A stretch of DNA of 64,000 nucleotides from NCBI GenBank assembly GCA_016719055.1, contig JADKAW010000011.1, positions 95,649-159,648 on the forward strand, read 5' to 3'. Numbering within the stretch: the stretch's first letter is position 1; every line of letters begins with the position of its first letter. Made by a program: the position numbers and the translations under genes. Shown here one piece after another: positions 27,805 through 35,941 of the stretch. The DNA comes from Candidatus Rhodoferax mariagerensis. GTDB lineage: Bacteria; Pseudomonadota; Gammaproteobacteria; Burkholderiales; Burkholderiaceae_C. The notes under the pieces were generated by a model that was not told the origin of the DNA, searched no databases, and saw only the letters and a list, made by a program, of their open reading frames with translations.

Positions 27805-28053
27805 TCACAGTGCGGCGGACGCGATCCACAGGCCAAAGACAAAACTGGCGAGCTGACTCAAGCCCAGCAAGCCGGTGCCCAGCAGGCCGCTTGCCGCAGC
27901 CAGCCAGCGCAACCGTTGCCAGGGCTTGCGCGCTGGCCGGGCGGGCGTGGCTGCTGCTGCGCGCTGGTCGATGGCACACATCACCCGCTGGGTAAAGTCT
28001 GGCGGCGGCTGCAACAAACCGTCTTGCAGCAGGGTGTCGAGTTCGTCATTCAT
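27805..28053 (-). CDS. Small membrane protein, putative anti-sigma factor
   Basis: 82 residues: a soluble N-terminus (MNDELDTLLQDGLLQPPPDF), a basic Ala/Pro linker and one or two C-terminal hydrophobic segments (LAAASGLLGTGLLGL, FVFGLWIA). Its start overlaps the ECF sigma factor stop (ATGA). Position and topology suit an anti-sigma factor. It lacks the HxxxCxxC zinc motif of ZAS domains. The assignment is from context. Confidence 0.7.
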   Translation of the reverse strand: MNDELDTLLQDGLLQPPPDFTQRVMCAIDQRAAAATPARPARKPWQRLRWLAAASGLLGTGLLGLSQLASFVFGLWIASAAL

Positions 28054-28616
28054 GAGGCAGCTCCGGTATCGCTGTTTTCCAGCAGCTTGCGCAGGCGTTG
28101 TTTGGCCCGGTGCAGACGGGTCTTGATGGCGGGCAGGTTATCGCCCTCAATACGCGCCACATCGGCCAGCGCCAGTTCGTGCACATACACCAGCGCCAGC
28201 GCGCTGCGCTCTTTCATGGGCAACTTGCGCAGCGCGTCTTGCAAGCGTGCCTGCCGCTGCGCGCGGTCCAGCAGCTGCGCTGGGCCGGCTTGGGGGCTCG
28301 CCAGATCAGGCAGTTCCTGACCCGTGATCTCGCACTGCTGGGGCGCGCTTTGCATCACGTTGTACGCCAGGTTGCGAGCAATGGTGAACAGCCAGGTGGC
28401 AAACTGCGAGCGCTCGGGCGAGTAGTCTGGCAGGTGCGTCCAGGCACGCAAAAAAGTGTCTTGGGCAATGTCTTCGGCTTGCGCCTGGCCGAGCCCCAAA
28501 CGCCCCAAAAAACCAAACAGCGGTCGTTGGTACAGGTCAACCAGCTCGGCAAAAGCCCGCTTCTCGCCCTGGGCCAGGCGCTGCAAAATGGTCTCAACGC
28601 TCAAGGGCAACTCCAA
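28050..28616 (-). CDS. ECF-type RNA polymerase sigma factor
   Basis: About 188 residues of sigma-70 group 4. Region 2: FAELVDLYQRPLFGFLGRLG with AEDIAQDTFLRAW; region 4: ALRKLPMKERSALALVYVHELALADVARIEG and a final TRLHRAKQRLRKLL. The start is unclear. The coding frame continues upstream without ATG; TTG codons at 28604, 28610 or 28616 are candidates. An ATG nearby is out of frame, so the 5' end may be disturbed. Coupled to the small membrane protein and signal peptidase I downstream. The upstream DNA is a recombined mosaic (28733-28893). Confidence 0.85.
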   Translation of the reverse strand: MELPLSVETILQRLAQGEKRAFAELVDLYQRPLFGFLGRLGLGQAQAEDIAQDTFLRAWTHLPDYSPERSQFATWLFTIARNLAYNVMQSAPQQCEITGQELPDLASPQAGPAQLLDRAQRQARLQDALRKLPMKERSALALVYVHELALADVARIEGDNLPAIKTRLHRAKQRLRKLLENSDTGAAS

Positions 28617-28699
28617 CAGCGGATCGTCATGGTTTTTAGGCCTTCGTGGTGACAGACGGGAGTGTCTGTGTTTTATACCAACGAACTGGCGAAAGGTTA

Positions 28700-28893
<194 letters not shown>

Positions 28894-29022
28894 ATGTCTT
28901 ATCGAGCCCGCCCATGTTCGTTCAACCTATTGTTGCCGCTATCCCCAGGGGATCCGCGCAAATTTAGACAAAATCAACCTTTAACCCCCGTGAAATTTGT
29001 GTGAGCCGCTATCAAATCTGCA

Positions 29023-30999
29023 TCAAACCGGTGCCGACAGGTGGCAACATTTGATGCGCACCCACAGCCGAAGCCCCCACTCAAAGCGGTCCGACAGGCC
29101 GGTCAGGCGTCCCTGCAGCGCGATGCCTTCGTCCAGTGCTTGCGCAACGCGCCGGTTGCTTGGGCGTGGCACATAACCCAATACGCCGCAGGCAGAATCC
29201 ACCCGCACCGCCAGTGCATCGTGTGGATTGGCCGGCTCGCGCACCAGCCTGAGGATTTGTCCGGCTGCCAGTTGCTCCCAGCAGTCACCGGCATCGTGAT
29301 GGTCAGCACCTGCCAGCTCGCAGTCCAGCAGCGCCTGCCCCGCACGCCAGCGTGGGACAAGCGTCGGCAAGCCGTGGCGCAGTAGCGCTTGCCAGGCCGT
29401 TGCACTTGCGGGGTCGATCCGAGCAGCGGTGGGTTGCCCGGCCAGGTGGTGTGCCGTGCGTTGCCGTTCTAAATCAGCGGCCGCCAGCACCGCCTGGCGC
29501 TGGGTCAGGCTGCTGGATTGGTTGATACGCCGCAGAACCCACAGCGCCCAAGCCTGCATGGCGCGGCTGACCGGCTGGTTGTCAGGCCCCAATAGTTCAG
29601 CCTGATCAAAGCGTTGCAGCGGGTCGTGCAAACGTGGTGCCACTTGCAATGTGGCACCAACATCTGCCAGCGCCAGGTGCACGATGCGGTGGCCGTACTG
29701 GGCGCAGCGCGCGTCGTAGCTGCCAACACAGTGGCCCATGGTCTGACCCTCAACGCCCAACTCGGCGGCGCTCAGGCATTCACGGGCGCTGGCGCTCCCA
29801 TGCGACCACTGGCCAAGCAAAGCAGGCCAGGCCATGGTTGGCATGACTTCTGGGTCGTGGGCTTGTTGCGTCCAATCGTGCCAGCGCTGGCTGGCGCGCA
29901 GCAGCGAGCCCAGCCCGCGCTGGCTGAGCCACAGCAGCGCCAGCCGGGTCTGGGTGCTGGCCCACAAGTCATCTTCGGCTGGGTCTGCTGCCGGGGGTGG
30001 GGGCGGCGCACCCAGTTGTCCGCTGTCTTGCAATGCACGCTGTGCAGCGGCCAAAAAATCGCGCAGGTTGTGCAGCTGCTGTCCCAATGCCGCGTTTGGC
30101 GTGTGATGCTGGCGCAGCAGCGATGTCCAGCCAGCAACCCAGCCGGTGCCAAACACCGCAGCCCCGAGCGCGCGCAGCGCCAGCGCGTTGCCGCCCGCCA
30201 GTTCAGCCAAGGCATCGAGGTAGGGAAGAACCCTGGTCAGGTCTGCCGGGGCCGCCGGGTATTTTGATGGCGGGATGCCGTCGAGCAAGGTCAGCATCCT
30301 GGGCAGCGCCAGTTGACCTGTTGGCAAAGGCTGTCGGCACAGCGGCGCACGTACCAAGGCACGTCCAATGCCATAGTGGGCAGCCAGCGTGCCAGTCAAG
30401 TCACGCCCCAGGTCGATGGCAGCCAGCACATCGTCGTCGTGTTCGCGCCAGGCATCGCGCTCGCCCCGGCGCACGGTGCCGTGGGCGGTAAGCAACACCG
30501 GTGCCACCAATGCGCCAAAACGCTGCAAGGCCTGCAAGCGGCGCTGGCGCAGCGACGCATCGAGCAATACCAGGCGGTTGTAGTTGCGCACCGAAGCCCA
30601 GGTCACCCCGCCCTGCGTAGCCAAGCCGCGCAGCAGCGCCATTACCTCAGGGTCAAGTGCGGCACAGAAGTCCGCTGTGCGTTGCGTCATGCTGGGCGGC
30701 ACGTTCAGTTCCAGCCGTGGGTCCGGGCCAAGCCGGTAAGCCGCCTCAGCCGTTATTGGCGGCGGCCCAGGCAGGTGGAGATGCACCTCCATCCCGCGCG
30801 CGTCATCGGCCAGCGCTGCGGCCAGGCGCTGCACATCACCCAGCGTCAAGCGCGGCCGCGCCAATGGCAAGCGCAGCACCAGCACCCGGGCATCGCTGAA
30901 GCGCAACCAGACCAGGTCAGCGGTCAGGGGGCGATCCTGCGGCCCGCAGTCTGTGTTGCTGAAAACCAAGTGGTCGATCAGTGTGGGAAATGCTGGCAT
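29023..30999 (-). CDS. Large PcfJ-like protein with C-terminal HIRAN domain
   Basis: 658 residues. A PcfJ-like segment lies near residues 420-460 (ECLSAAELGVEGQTMGHCVGSY...YGHRIVHLAL). A HIRAN domain lies near 575-640 (CELAGADHHDAG, LRLVREPANPHDALAVRV, LGYVPRPSNRRVAQALDEG); it is known from SNF2 helicases as a 3'-end DNA-binding fold. The N-terminal 400 residues are helical and not recognised, with a Pro/Ala linker (GAPPPPPAADPAEDD). No helicase or nuclease motif was seen. The combination suggests a mobile-DNA or DNA-repair-associated role, but this is inference. No operon partner is evident. Confidence 0.75.
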   Translation of the reverse strand: MPAFPTLIDHLVFSNTDCGPQDRPLTADLVWLRFSDARVLVLRLPLARPRLTLGDVQRLAAALADDARGMEVHLHLPGPPPITAEAAYRLGPDPRLELNVPPSMTQRTADFCAALDPEVMALLRGLATQGGVTWASVRNYNRLVLLDASLRQRRLQALQRFGALVAPVLLTAHGTVRRGERDAWREHDDDVLAAIDLGRDLTGTLAAHYGIGRALVRAPLCRQPLPTGQLALPRMLTLLDGIPPSKYPAAPADLTRVLPYLDALAELAGGNALALRALGAAVFGTGWVAGWTSLLRQHHTPNAALGQQLHNLRDFLAAAQRALQDSGQLGAPPPPPAADPAEDDLWASTQTRLALLWLSQRGLGSLLRASQRWHDWTQQAHDPEVMPTMAWPALLGQWSHGSASARECLSAAELGVEGQTMGHCVGSYDARCAQYGHRIVHLALADVGATLQVAPRLHDPLQRFDQAELLGPDNQPVSRAMQAWALWVLRRINQSSSLTQRQAVLAAADLERQRTAHHLAGQPTAARIDPASATAWQALLRHGLPTLVPRWRAGQALLDCELAGADHHDAGDCWEQLAAGQILRLVREPANPHDALAVRVDSACGVLGYVPRPSNRRVAQALDEGIALQGRLTGLSDRFEWGLRLWVRIKCCHLSAPV

Positions 31000-31164
31000 A
31001 GGTCTGTGATGCGCTCAGAAGTTGGCGGTGGTTATTGAGTTTTCATTTGCGGCGCTTCACGCCATCAGCGCCAATCGGTGGGAGCAAGTTCCAGCCGCAA
31101 TGTTTGTCGAGCGCAGCCCTCTCCCGGCTTCATGCTTGTGGGCGTAGGATGCCGTATCGTCGGC

Positions 31165-31377
31165 TCATCCATCGCAGTCGCAGTTGTGTCCACTGTCGCC
31201 AAACAAGGACAACACGGCAGACACACCCAGCAGCATCAAGCAAAGTCGCAGTAGGCCACTGCACCACGGCCGCTCGCGCCGCGCAAACACGCTGGCGAGC
31301 AGGACAAGAACACTGAAGACCCAAAAGCTCCCCAGTTTGAAACCGAAAAAAGCGGCAATGATGAAATCAAGAATCAT
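31165..31377 (-). CDS. Small two-helix membrane protein
   Basis: 70 residues with two hydrophobic segments (MILDFIIAAFFGFKLGSFWVF..., then LLRLCLMLLGVSAVLSLFG) separated by a basic RRERPW loop. It ends in a Cys-rich GHNCDCDG tail. I do not recognise a family. Composition and start context (no strong ribosome binding site) leave moderate doubt that it is expressed. Confidence 0.5.
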   Translation of the reverse strand: MILDFIIAAFFGFKLGSFWVFSVLVLLASVFARRERPWCSGLLRLCLMLLGVSAVLSLFGDSGHNCDCDG

Positions 31378-31437
31378 GGCGAACCCTCAATATGACGATC
31401 TGCCAGCATAAGCCGCTAGTGGCTCAAAAAGTGAGCT

Positions 31438-32430
31438 TTAGTCAGCGGCTGGTGTTGCTGCGCTGTAAATTTTTACCAACGCCGCCGCTTCGTCAGCCAC
31501 TCGCTGGCGCAACTCTGGCGGCTGCTCTACTTCCACCTGGCTGCCATGACGCAGGATGTCCATCAGTAATTCGCGCTCGTCAGAGTACGGCACGCGCAGT
31601 CGGTAACGGCCATCGGGCAGCGTCTCGGCGGTTTGATCGGGGTGCCAGCTTTCTGATTTGACCCAGCGCGCACTCTCTTTAGAGAACAGCAACACCGCCC
31701 AGGCAATGACTGAGCCGCTGAAAATACCGTAGGCACCTGCATGGTGCGCGTCCAGCGTGGCATCGGCCACGTCGCGCGCCTTGGCATCGAGCACCTGCAC
31801 CTGCTGCAAGGCATCCACCGCAAAGCTGCGCAGGCCTTTGCGCCAGTGGCACCAGGCATCCAGATACCAGTTGTCGCGGTAATGCACCAGGCGCTGCGGC
31901 GAGATGATGCGGGTGTTGACCTCATCACGGCCCCGGCTCCAGGCCACCACCTCAAGGCGCTTGCGCTCCAGCAGCGCGCGGGCCACGTCCGCAAAATGGC
32001 GCGGCTCCAGCGTGCGTTTGCTCATCGACAGCAGGCGCACGCGCTGGCTGACCTCTTCAGCCGGGTGTCCGGTGGCGGCAAGCAGCGTCAGCAAGCGGTT
32101 TTGCAACGGGGCCAGATGCAGCGCCAGCACGCCAGGCTCGATGTCGGCCAGCAGTTTGTGCGCCGTCAGCAGTGCATACAACTCGCTGGCCGAAAACCAC
32201 AGCCCCGGCAGTTCATACACCGGCCCCAGCGCATGGCCGCCGTCCAGGCGGTAGCCACGCGCGCCACGGTCCCAGACGATGGGTGCGTGCAGCCGCTCGC
32301 GCAGGTATTCCATGTCTCGCTTGAAAGTGGCGCGCGACACCTCCAGCTCGGTCAAAAATGCGTCCAGCTTCACCACGCCGCGAGCGTGCAGCAACTGGTC
32401 GATTTTGTAAAAACGTTCGATGCGGTTCAT
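31438..32430 (-). CDS. YafY-like transcriptional regulator with WYL domain
   Basis: 330 residues. The N-terminal HTH (MNRIERFYKIDQLLHARGVV...LEVSRATFKRDMEYLRERL) is typical of the DeoR-like YafY/YobV group. A WYL domain follows ([25 protein letters not shown]) and then the C-terminal WCX extension (RYRLRVPYSDERELLMDILRHG). WYL regulators often sit in defence islands and bind nucleic acid or nucleotide ligands. The region around 31792-31877 was duplicated to 28.7 kb. It is next to an AAA ATPase gene and 3.5 kb from a restriction-modification gene. Confidence 0.92.
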   Translation of the reverse strand: MNRIERFYKIDQLLHARGVVKLDAFLTELEVSRATFKRDMEYLRERLHAPIVWDRGARGYRLDGGHALGPVYELPGLWFSASELYALLTAHKLLADIEPGVLALHLAPLQNRLLTLLAATGHPAEEVSQRVRLLSMSKRTLEPRHFADVARALLERKRLEVVAWSRGRDEVNTRIISPQRLVHYRDNWYLDAWCHWRKGLRSFAVDALQQVQVLDAKARDVADATLDAHHAGAYGIFSGSVIAWAVLLFSKESARWVKSESWHPDQTAETLPDGRYRLRVPYSDERELLMDILRHGSQVEVEQPPELRQRVADEAAALVKIYSAATPAAD

Positions 32431-32442
32431 GAGTTTGAGTCT

Positions 32443-32613
32443 TTATTGCTGCGCCAGCAAGGCCTTGCCCAGTGCGGTGAGGCGGTAGCGCTGCCGACTG
32501 GAACGCGGCGTGGTTGGCAGGGTCATCTCGATCATGCCAAGTTCAATGCCGATTTGCTGGTAATGCTGGCGGAAGTGCTTTTCATCTTTGAGCCCAAAGT
32601 TGCGGCAATCGTG
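32443..32613 (-). pseudogene. C-terminal winged-helix relic fused in frame after the ATPase stop codon
   Basis: The minus-strand frame continues directly past the ATPase stop (32614-32616) and encodes about 56 residues ending at TAA 32443. It reads NFGLKDEKHFRQHYQQIGIE, then MIEMTLPTTPRSSRQRYRLT and GKALLAQQ. This is the wing-helix tail found at the end of Fic-type or AlbA-type ATP-binding regulators. No start codon or upstream domain exists, so it is a gene stump. Read-through would extend the ATPase with it. Confidence 0.6.
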
Positions 32614-33762
32614 TCACCCCGCTACCACTGCCACCCCATCCTCAGGCAAGCCGGACAGCCACGCGGCATGCTGGCTGTCTTCTATGGCATACACACCGCG
32701 GGCGCTTTTCCAGACCAATTGCTTGTCGCGCAGTGCATCCAATGCGTATTGAACCGAGGTGCTTTCAACGTTGACAGACTCGCAAGTGCGCTGACTACAA
32801 ATGGCAGCGTAACGGGCCATGCTGGGTCGTTTGAAAGCTGCAAAATCTTGGCCCATTTCAGCCATGGTCTGCATCACTGCGGCTTGCAAGGTGGGCAGGT
32901 TGTCAAAAATTTGCATGAACGCTTGCCGATACATCCCCAGCTTTTGCTTGACACGGCTGTGTACATGATCGTCTATGTTGTGGCTGGCAAGGTCAAGTTC
33001 CAGCTCAAGATCGTCAAGCACGTCGGTGAGGATCTCCGGGCGGTAAGAGCATTGGGCAAAAACGTCATTCAATGTATCCAGGCTTGGTTTTACCGCGTGG
33101 TTGAATCGATCATGTACCCACATCAAGTAGTCCTGCCCCAGGTGGGGCAAGTCAATCAGTTTGGCATTTAAAAAGGCTTGGTCTTTGCCTGTCACCAAAA
33201 TAGCCAGCTTGTCGCGGTTGGAGCCGGTGGCTACCAGCCTGAAGCCCGAAAAAGCGGAGCTGTTGAGTTCGTCGCGCGCGGCCTTTAGCGCATACATGGC
33301 AGCGTTGCCGGCCCCTGTGGTTTGTGCGTGCTGGGCTTCGTCCACCACCATGACAATCAGCCGCCGGGTTTCAAGGGACAAGGCCTGCAACGCACGACTG
33401 AGGGTCTCGCCCTGTCCAATGCCAATTTTGTCAAGCGCAAGTTTGACACCCCCCAGCGTCACCGACTCAAAACCACCTTTGCGCGCCATTTGAGTGATGA
33501 TGCCTTCATAGCCACGAAGATGCTCTGCAATGGCCCGCGCAATCAAGGTGCCTGGGTCTTGGGCGCGGTCTGCCCACAAATCGACATAGATGACATCTGC
33601 GTCACGCTGGCGCAGCACAGGTGCCAGGTCTTCGCGGATAAAAGTGCTTTTGCCAGTTCGACGCAGTGCCGCAAGAAAAATCCCGGAAGCCCCCTTGTCT
33701 GACACGATGCGATCAGCCAGCCTGCTGGCAAGCTCGGTGCGATGGAAGATGGGGAGCGACAT
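32614..33762 (-). CDS. AAA family ATPase
   Basis: 382 residues. Walker A is ALRRTGKSTFI (first Gly replaced by Ala-type context), Walker B is LIVMVVDEAQHAQ, and a sensor-1-like FRLVATGSNRDKL follows. The C-terminal region (CSYRPEILTDVLDDLELELD, then a winged-helix-like SVQYALDALRDKQLVWKSARGVY) is typical of stand-alone P-loop ATPases with Orc/STAND-like architecture. Partner genes are not obvious. It starts at ATG 33760-33762, with a TTACAGTAAATTACAGT direct repeat just upstream (33774-33790). Neighbouring WYL regulator and restriction gene suggest an accessory or defence setting. Confidence 0.8.
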   Translation of the reverse strand: MSLPIFHRTELASRLADRIVSDKGASGIFLAALRRTGKSTFIREDLAPVLRQRDADVIYVDLWADRAQDPGTLIARAIAEHLRGYEGIITQMARKGGFESVTLGGVKLALDKIGIGQGETLSRALQALSLETRRLIVMVVDEAQHAQTTGAGNAAMYALKAARDELNSSAFSGFRLVATGSNRDKLAILVTGKDQAFLNAKLIDLPHLGQDYLMWVHDRFNHAVKPSLDTLNDVFAQCSYRPEILTDVLDDLELELDLASHNIDDHVHSRVKQKLGMYRQAFMQIFDNLPTLQAAVMQTMAEMGQDFAAFKRPSMARYAAICSQRTCESVNVESTSVQYALDALRDKQLVWKSARGVYAIEDSQHAAWLSGLPEDGVAVVAG

Positions 33763-33840
33763 GGTGTGTTATTTACAGTAAATTACAGTCAATTATAGTT
33801 TTTCGCTTCACGTTTCCACACTACGCCATTTGGGGGCAAG

Positions 33841-34065
33841 CTGAGTGCAGCCACGGGTGTTGTCATCCACGTTTTTTGCATCGCCTTTTTGTTTGCCGCC
33901 GGTGGCTGGTTCAAAACCGGCATGGTTTTGTTTGCGCTGGACTTTGGTCTGCTGCTAATTTGGGTTGGCTGGGTGATGTTGCAGGGGCTGCTGAATTACC
34001 GGTCAGGCGGTGGCTTGCCGCCGCAGGCCAATGGTTGCGATCAAGACCAAACAACCGGGGGTTAG
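33841..34065 (+). CDS. Possible small membrane protein or its relic
   Basis: An open frame ending at TAG 34063 encodes two hydrophobic segments (GVVIHVFCIAFLFAAGGWF and MVLFALDFGLLLIWVGWVML), then a Gly/Gln-rich tail. There is no good start: the only in-frame ATG (33922) would give 47 residues, otherwise CTG 33841. It ends 2 bp before the next small gene, suggesting translational coupling if real. Confidence 0.35.
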   Translation: MSAATGVVIHVFCIAFLFAAGGWFKTGMVLFALDFGLLLIWVGWVMLQGLLNYRSGGGLPPQANGCDQDQTTGG

Positions 34066-34067
34066 GC

Positions 34068-34286
34068 ATGGAAGAAGACCGTCGCGTTGACCCAGATGAC
34101 CCGGAAGTTCCGGCAAACGTTCGCGCTACAGTGCTGCAACACTGGCAACCCGGCGACAGTCTGTGGCGCTGTCCCCGCCTCGGCGGGCGCAAGTCCTGGT
34201 TTTCAACAGAGAGAAAAATCGTCATCGAATGGTGGCTGTTTGATGTCAAAGGTAATCTGATTGACATCTATTGGATGAAGCCTTGA
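34068..34286 (+). CDS. Small hypothetical protein (IEWWLFD C-terminus)
   Basis: 72 residues, starting MEEDRRVDPDDPEVPANVRA and ending RKIVIEWWLFDVKGNLIDIYW followed by MKP. It is acidic at the N-terminus and strand-rich at the end. I do not know the family. A second, truncated copy of the C-terminus occurs at 28822-28893, so this is a protein type that recurs in this genome. The start is supported by the coding character beginning here and by the copy's boundary. Confidence 0.6.
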   Translation: MEEDRRVDPDDPEVPANVRATVLQHWQPGDSLWRCPRLGGRKSWFSTERKIVIEWWLFDVKGNLIDIYWMKP

Positions 34287-34350
34287 CGCTGTATTCAAGC
34301 AGCCTGCTTGAGCCAATGACCATTGCAGTGACGTACTTTTACCCCTGAAA

Positions 34351-34387
34351 TTTTGGCCCCCCCCGGGGGGGGAAAAAAAAAAAAACA
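34351..34387. repeat. Homopolymer tract GG-C-G-A, suspect sequence
   Basis: GGCCCCCCCC-GGGGGGGG-AAAAAAAAAAAAA in direct succession. Nothing like it occurs in normal coding DNA here except at 35646-35744. Likely a low-quality or artificially joined stretch; a biological hairpin is possible. Confidence 0.6.
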
Positions 34388-34425
34388 ATCGGGAGGGGCC
34401 AGTTCGTACTGGCGAGCGTAGCGCG

Positions 34426-34869
34426 CTAGCTGGTTCGGTTTGCGCGCTCGGCCTCCCAGCCTTTGCAGGCCAGGCCCACCATACGGGGGATTAAATAGCG
34501 ACCCGCTTCGTAGTAGGACACCATGCGCCGGGTAATGCCAAGCGCCATGGCGGCGTCCGACAGCGAGAGCTGATTGCGCTTGCGCCAGGTTGAAAATTCA
34601 GCAATCGGTGTGGCTTCAAGGGCCTGCTCACGCGCCATGCGCCACAGCGTGTCGGTGCCAATTTCGGCGCCGGTGGGCCAAAGCAATGACCATCCATCTT
34701 CGCCAACTTTGACTGCAGCAAAGGTTGCGGGGTTGTCCAATGGTTCCAGTCCAGCCAAGTCGGCTATCAGGTCGCCCAAAGCAACCCGGTCGGTTTTGCC
34801 GCTCGCCCAGGTGATAGCTACGGTTTTGTCTTCGGTGGCGGTCACTGCTGTGATATTGGGTTGTTTCAT
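34426..34869 (-). CDS. DUF2442 protein with C-terminal helix-turn-helix
   Basis: 147 residues. The N-terminal half is DUF2442 (ITAVTATEDKTVAITWASG, AAVKVGEDGWSLLWPTGAEI). The C-terminal half is an HTH (WRKRNQLSLSDAAMALGITRRMVSYYEAG). DUF2442 and DUF4160 genes usually occur as pairs thought to behave like toxin-antitoxin modules. Here the DUF4160 gene is upstream and the two overlap by 4 bp. A decayed homologue of this gene is at 40597-41048. Confidence 0.88.
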   Translation of the reverse strand: MKQPNITAVTATEDKTVAITWASGKTDRVALGDLIADLAGLEPLDNPATFAAVKVGEDGWSLLWPTGAEIGTDTLWRMAREQALEATPIAEFSTWRKRNQLSLSDAAMALGITRRMVSYYEAGRYLIPRMVGLACKGWEAERANRTS

Positions 34870-35108
34870 CGCTTAGTTCCTCGCAATTTCCAGATTTCCA
34901 TGAGGGTTGCACGGTGGTCGGCGATCCATGCTTTGGCTTCTGCCAGGGTTTTGGCATCAGCACTGCCGAGCACTTTGAGTCCGTCGATTTCGATCAATGC
35001 TTTGAAGCCAGGGCCGGTCAGATGCACATGAGGTGGCGGGTGGTCGCCCAGATACATCGCAATTCTGGCGTTTTTGAAGCGGTGTACCGTGCTGTCCATG
35101 CTAATCAT
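34866..35108 (-). CDS. DUF4160 protein, partner of DUF2442
   Basis: 80 residues: MYLGDHPPPHVHLTGPGFKALIEIDGLKV carries the conserved DHxPPHxH motif of DUF4160, and KAWIADHRATLMEIW is the typical C-terminus. It overlaps the DUF2442/HTH gene by ATGA, so the pair is one operon. A toxin-antitoxin-like role is suggested in the literature for such pairs but not shown. A decayed DUF4160 is at 39210-39526. Confidence 0.88.
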   Translation of the reverse strand: MISMDSTVHRFKNARIAMYLGDHPPPHVHLTGPGFKALIEIDGLKVLGSADAKTLAEAKAWIADHRATLMEIWKLRGTKR

Positions 35109-35236
35109 TGTAGTGAAGCAGCTTCAGTTCATGAGTTTGAGGGATTCTTTGGCAGCCGATTTGCAGGCAGGCGCAGTATTTGAGCCACACCGTTCGGATA
35201 ATGCCCGAAATCCCCGCACTTGGCGAACACCACACC

Positions 35237-35632
35237 ATGCCCATCCTCACCTTGCCAACTCAGCCCCAAGCCACCCCGCTAACGCAGAAGCAGCGCCACC
35301 TCAACCGCCGTCAGCGCAAGAAAAATCATCTTGGTGAATTTCAGGAATGGGGGCTGTCGATTGCTGCACCGCTTGTTGGCTGCGACACCAAAGCAACGAT
35401 GGATGCTTTCATTGACGACTTTCTTGCTGAGGTGGAATCGCACAAGCTGATGTTTGGCGGCGGCTTTGGCACGCCTGCTGTTGCCAATTTGGATGGCGTG
35501 CTGGCCAAGCCAGGGCGTGGCTCCATGACGCAGGCGCAAGCTGAGTCGGTCATGGCGTGGCTGGCAGCGGATTGGCGTGTTGATGCAGTAACAAGCTGCA
35601 CCTGGATTGATTCGTGGCATGGCGACTATTGA
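35237..35632 (+). CDS. YggL (DUF469) family protein
   Basis: About 131 residues. Motifs NRRQRKKNHLGEFQEWG, MDAFIDDFLAEVESHKLMFGGG and the C-terminal WIDSWHGDY match YggL, which associates with the 50S ribosomal subunit. Start at ATG 35237; the upstream extension is not conserved. The stop is followed within about 15 bp by the abnormal C/G tract at 35646, so the native downstream sequence is unknown. Confidence 0.85.
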   Translation: MPILTLPTQPQATPLTQKQRHLNRRQRKKNHLGEFQEWGLSIAAPLVGCDTKATMDAFIDDFLAEVESHKLMFGGGFGTPAVANLDGVLAKPGRGSMTQAQAESVMAWLAADWRVDAVTSCTWIDSWHGDY

Positions 35633-35645
35633 TCACCATTTGTTA

Positions 35646-35744
<99 letters not shown>

Positions 35745-35780
35745 CCTCTAAAAATTAATAAGCAAAATTTATAAGAAATC

Positions 35781-35822
35781 ACCCTCTAGCGCTTATATCC
35801 ATTGCGTAGCTAGCTATTAAAT
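35781..35822 (-). repeat. Interspersed palindromic repeat
   Basis: The complement reads AATAGCTAGCTACGCAATGG then ATATAAGCGCTAGAGGGT, matching the family at 7568, 16434, 26704, 49148 and 51984. It lies upstream of the type IIG gene. Confidence 0.6.
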
Positions 35823-35941
35823 TTAAATATTCAGTCGCCACCAGCAAGCCAGCCTGGGCAAGCCTCAAACCAGACATCACCTTCAAACCGGGCAAAATCC
35901 AGACCGTCACGCATCACCATCACCCCAAGGGATATCCACTC

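Noticed and set aside
31741..33171. A 476-codon plus-strand open frame
   Set aside because: Antisense of the WYL regulator and AAA ATPase genes.
33774..33790. TTACAGTAAATTACAGT as a CRISPR-like or iteron array
   Set aside because: Only two short imperfect units with no spacers; at most an operator of the ATPase gene.
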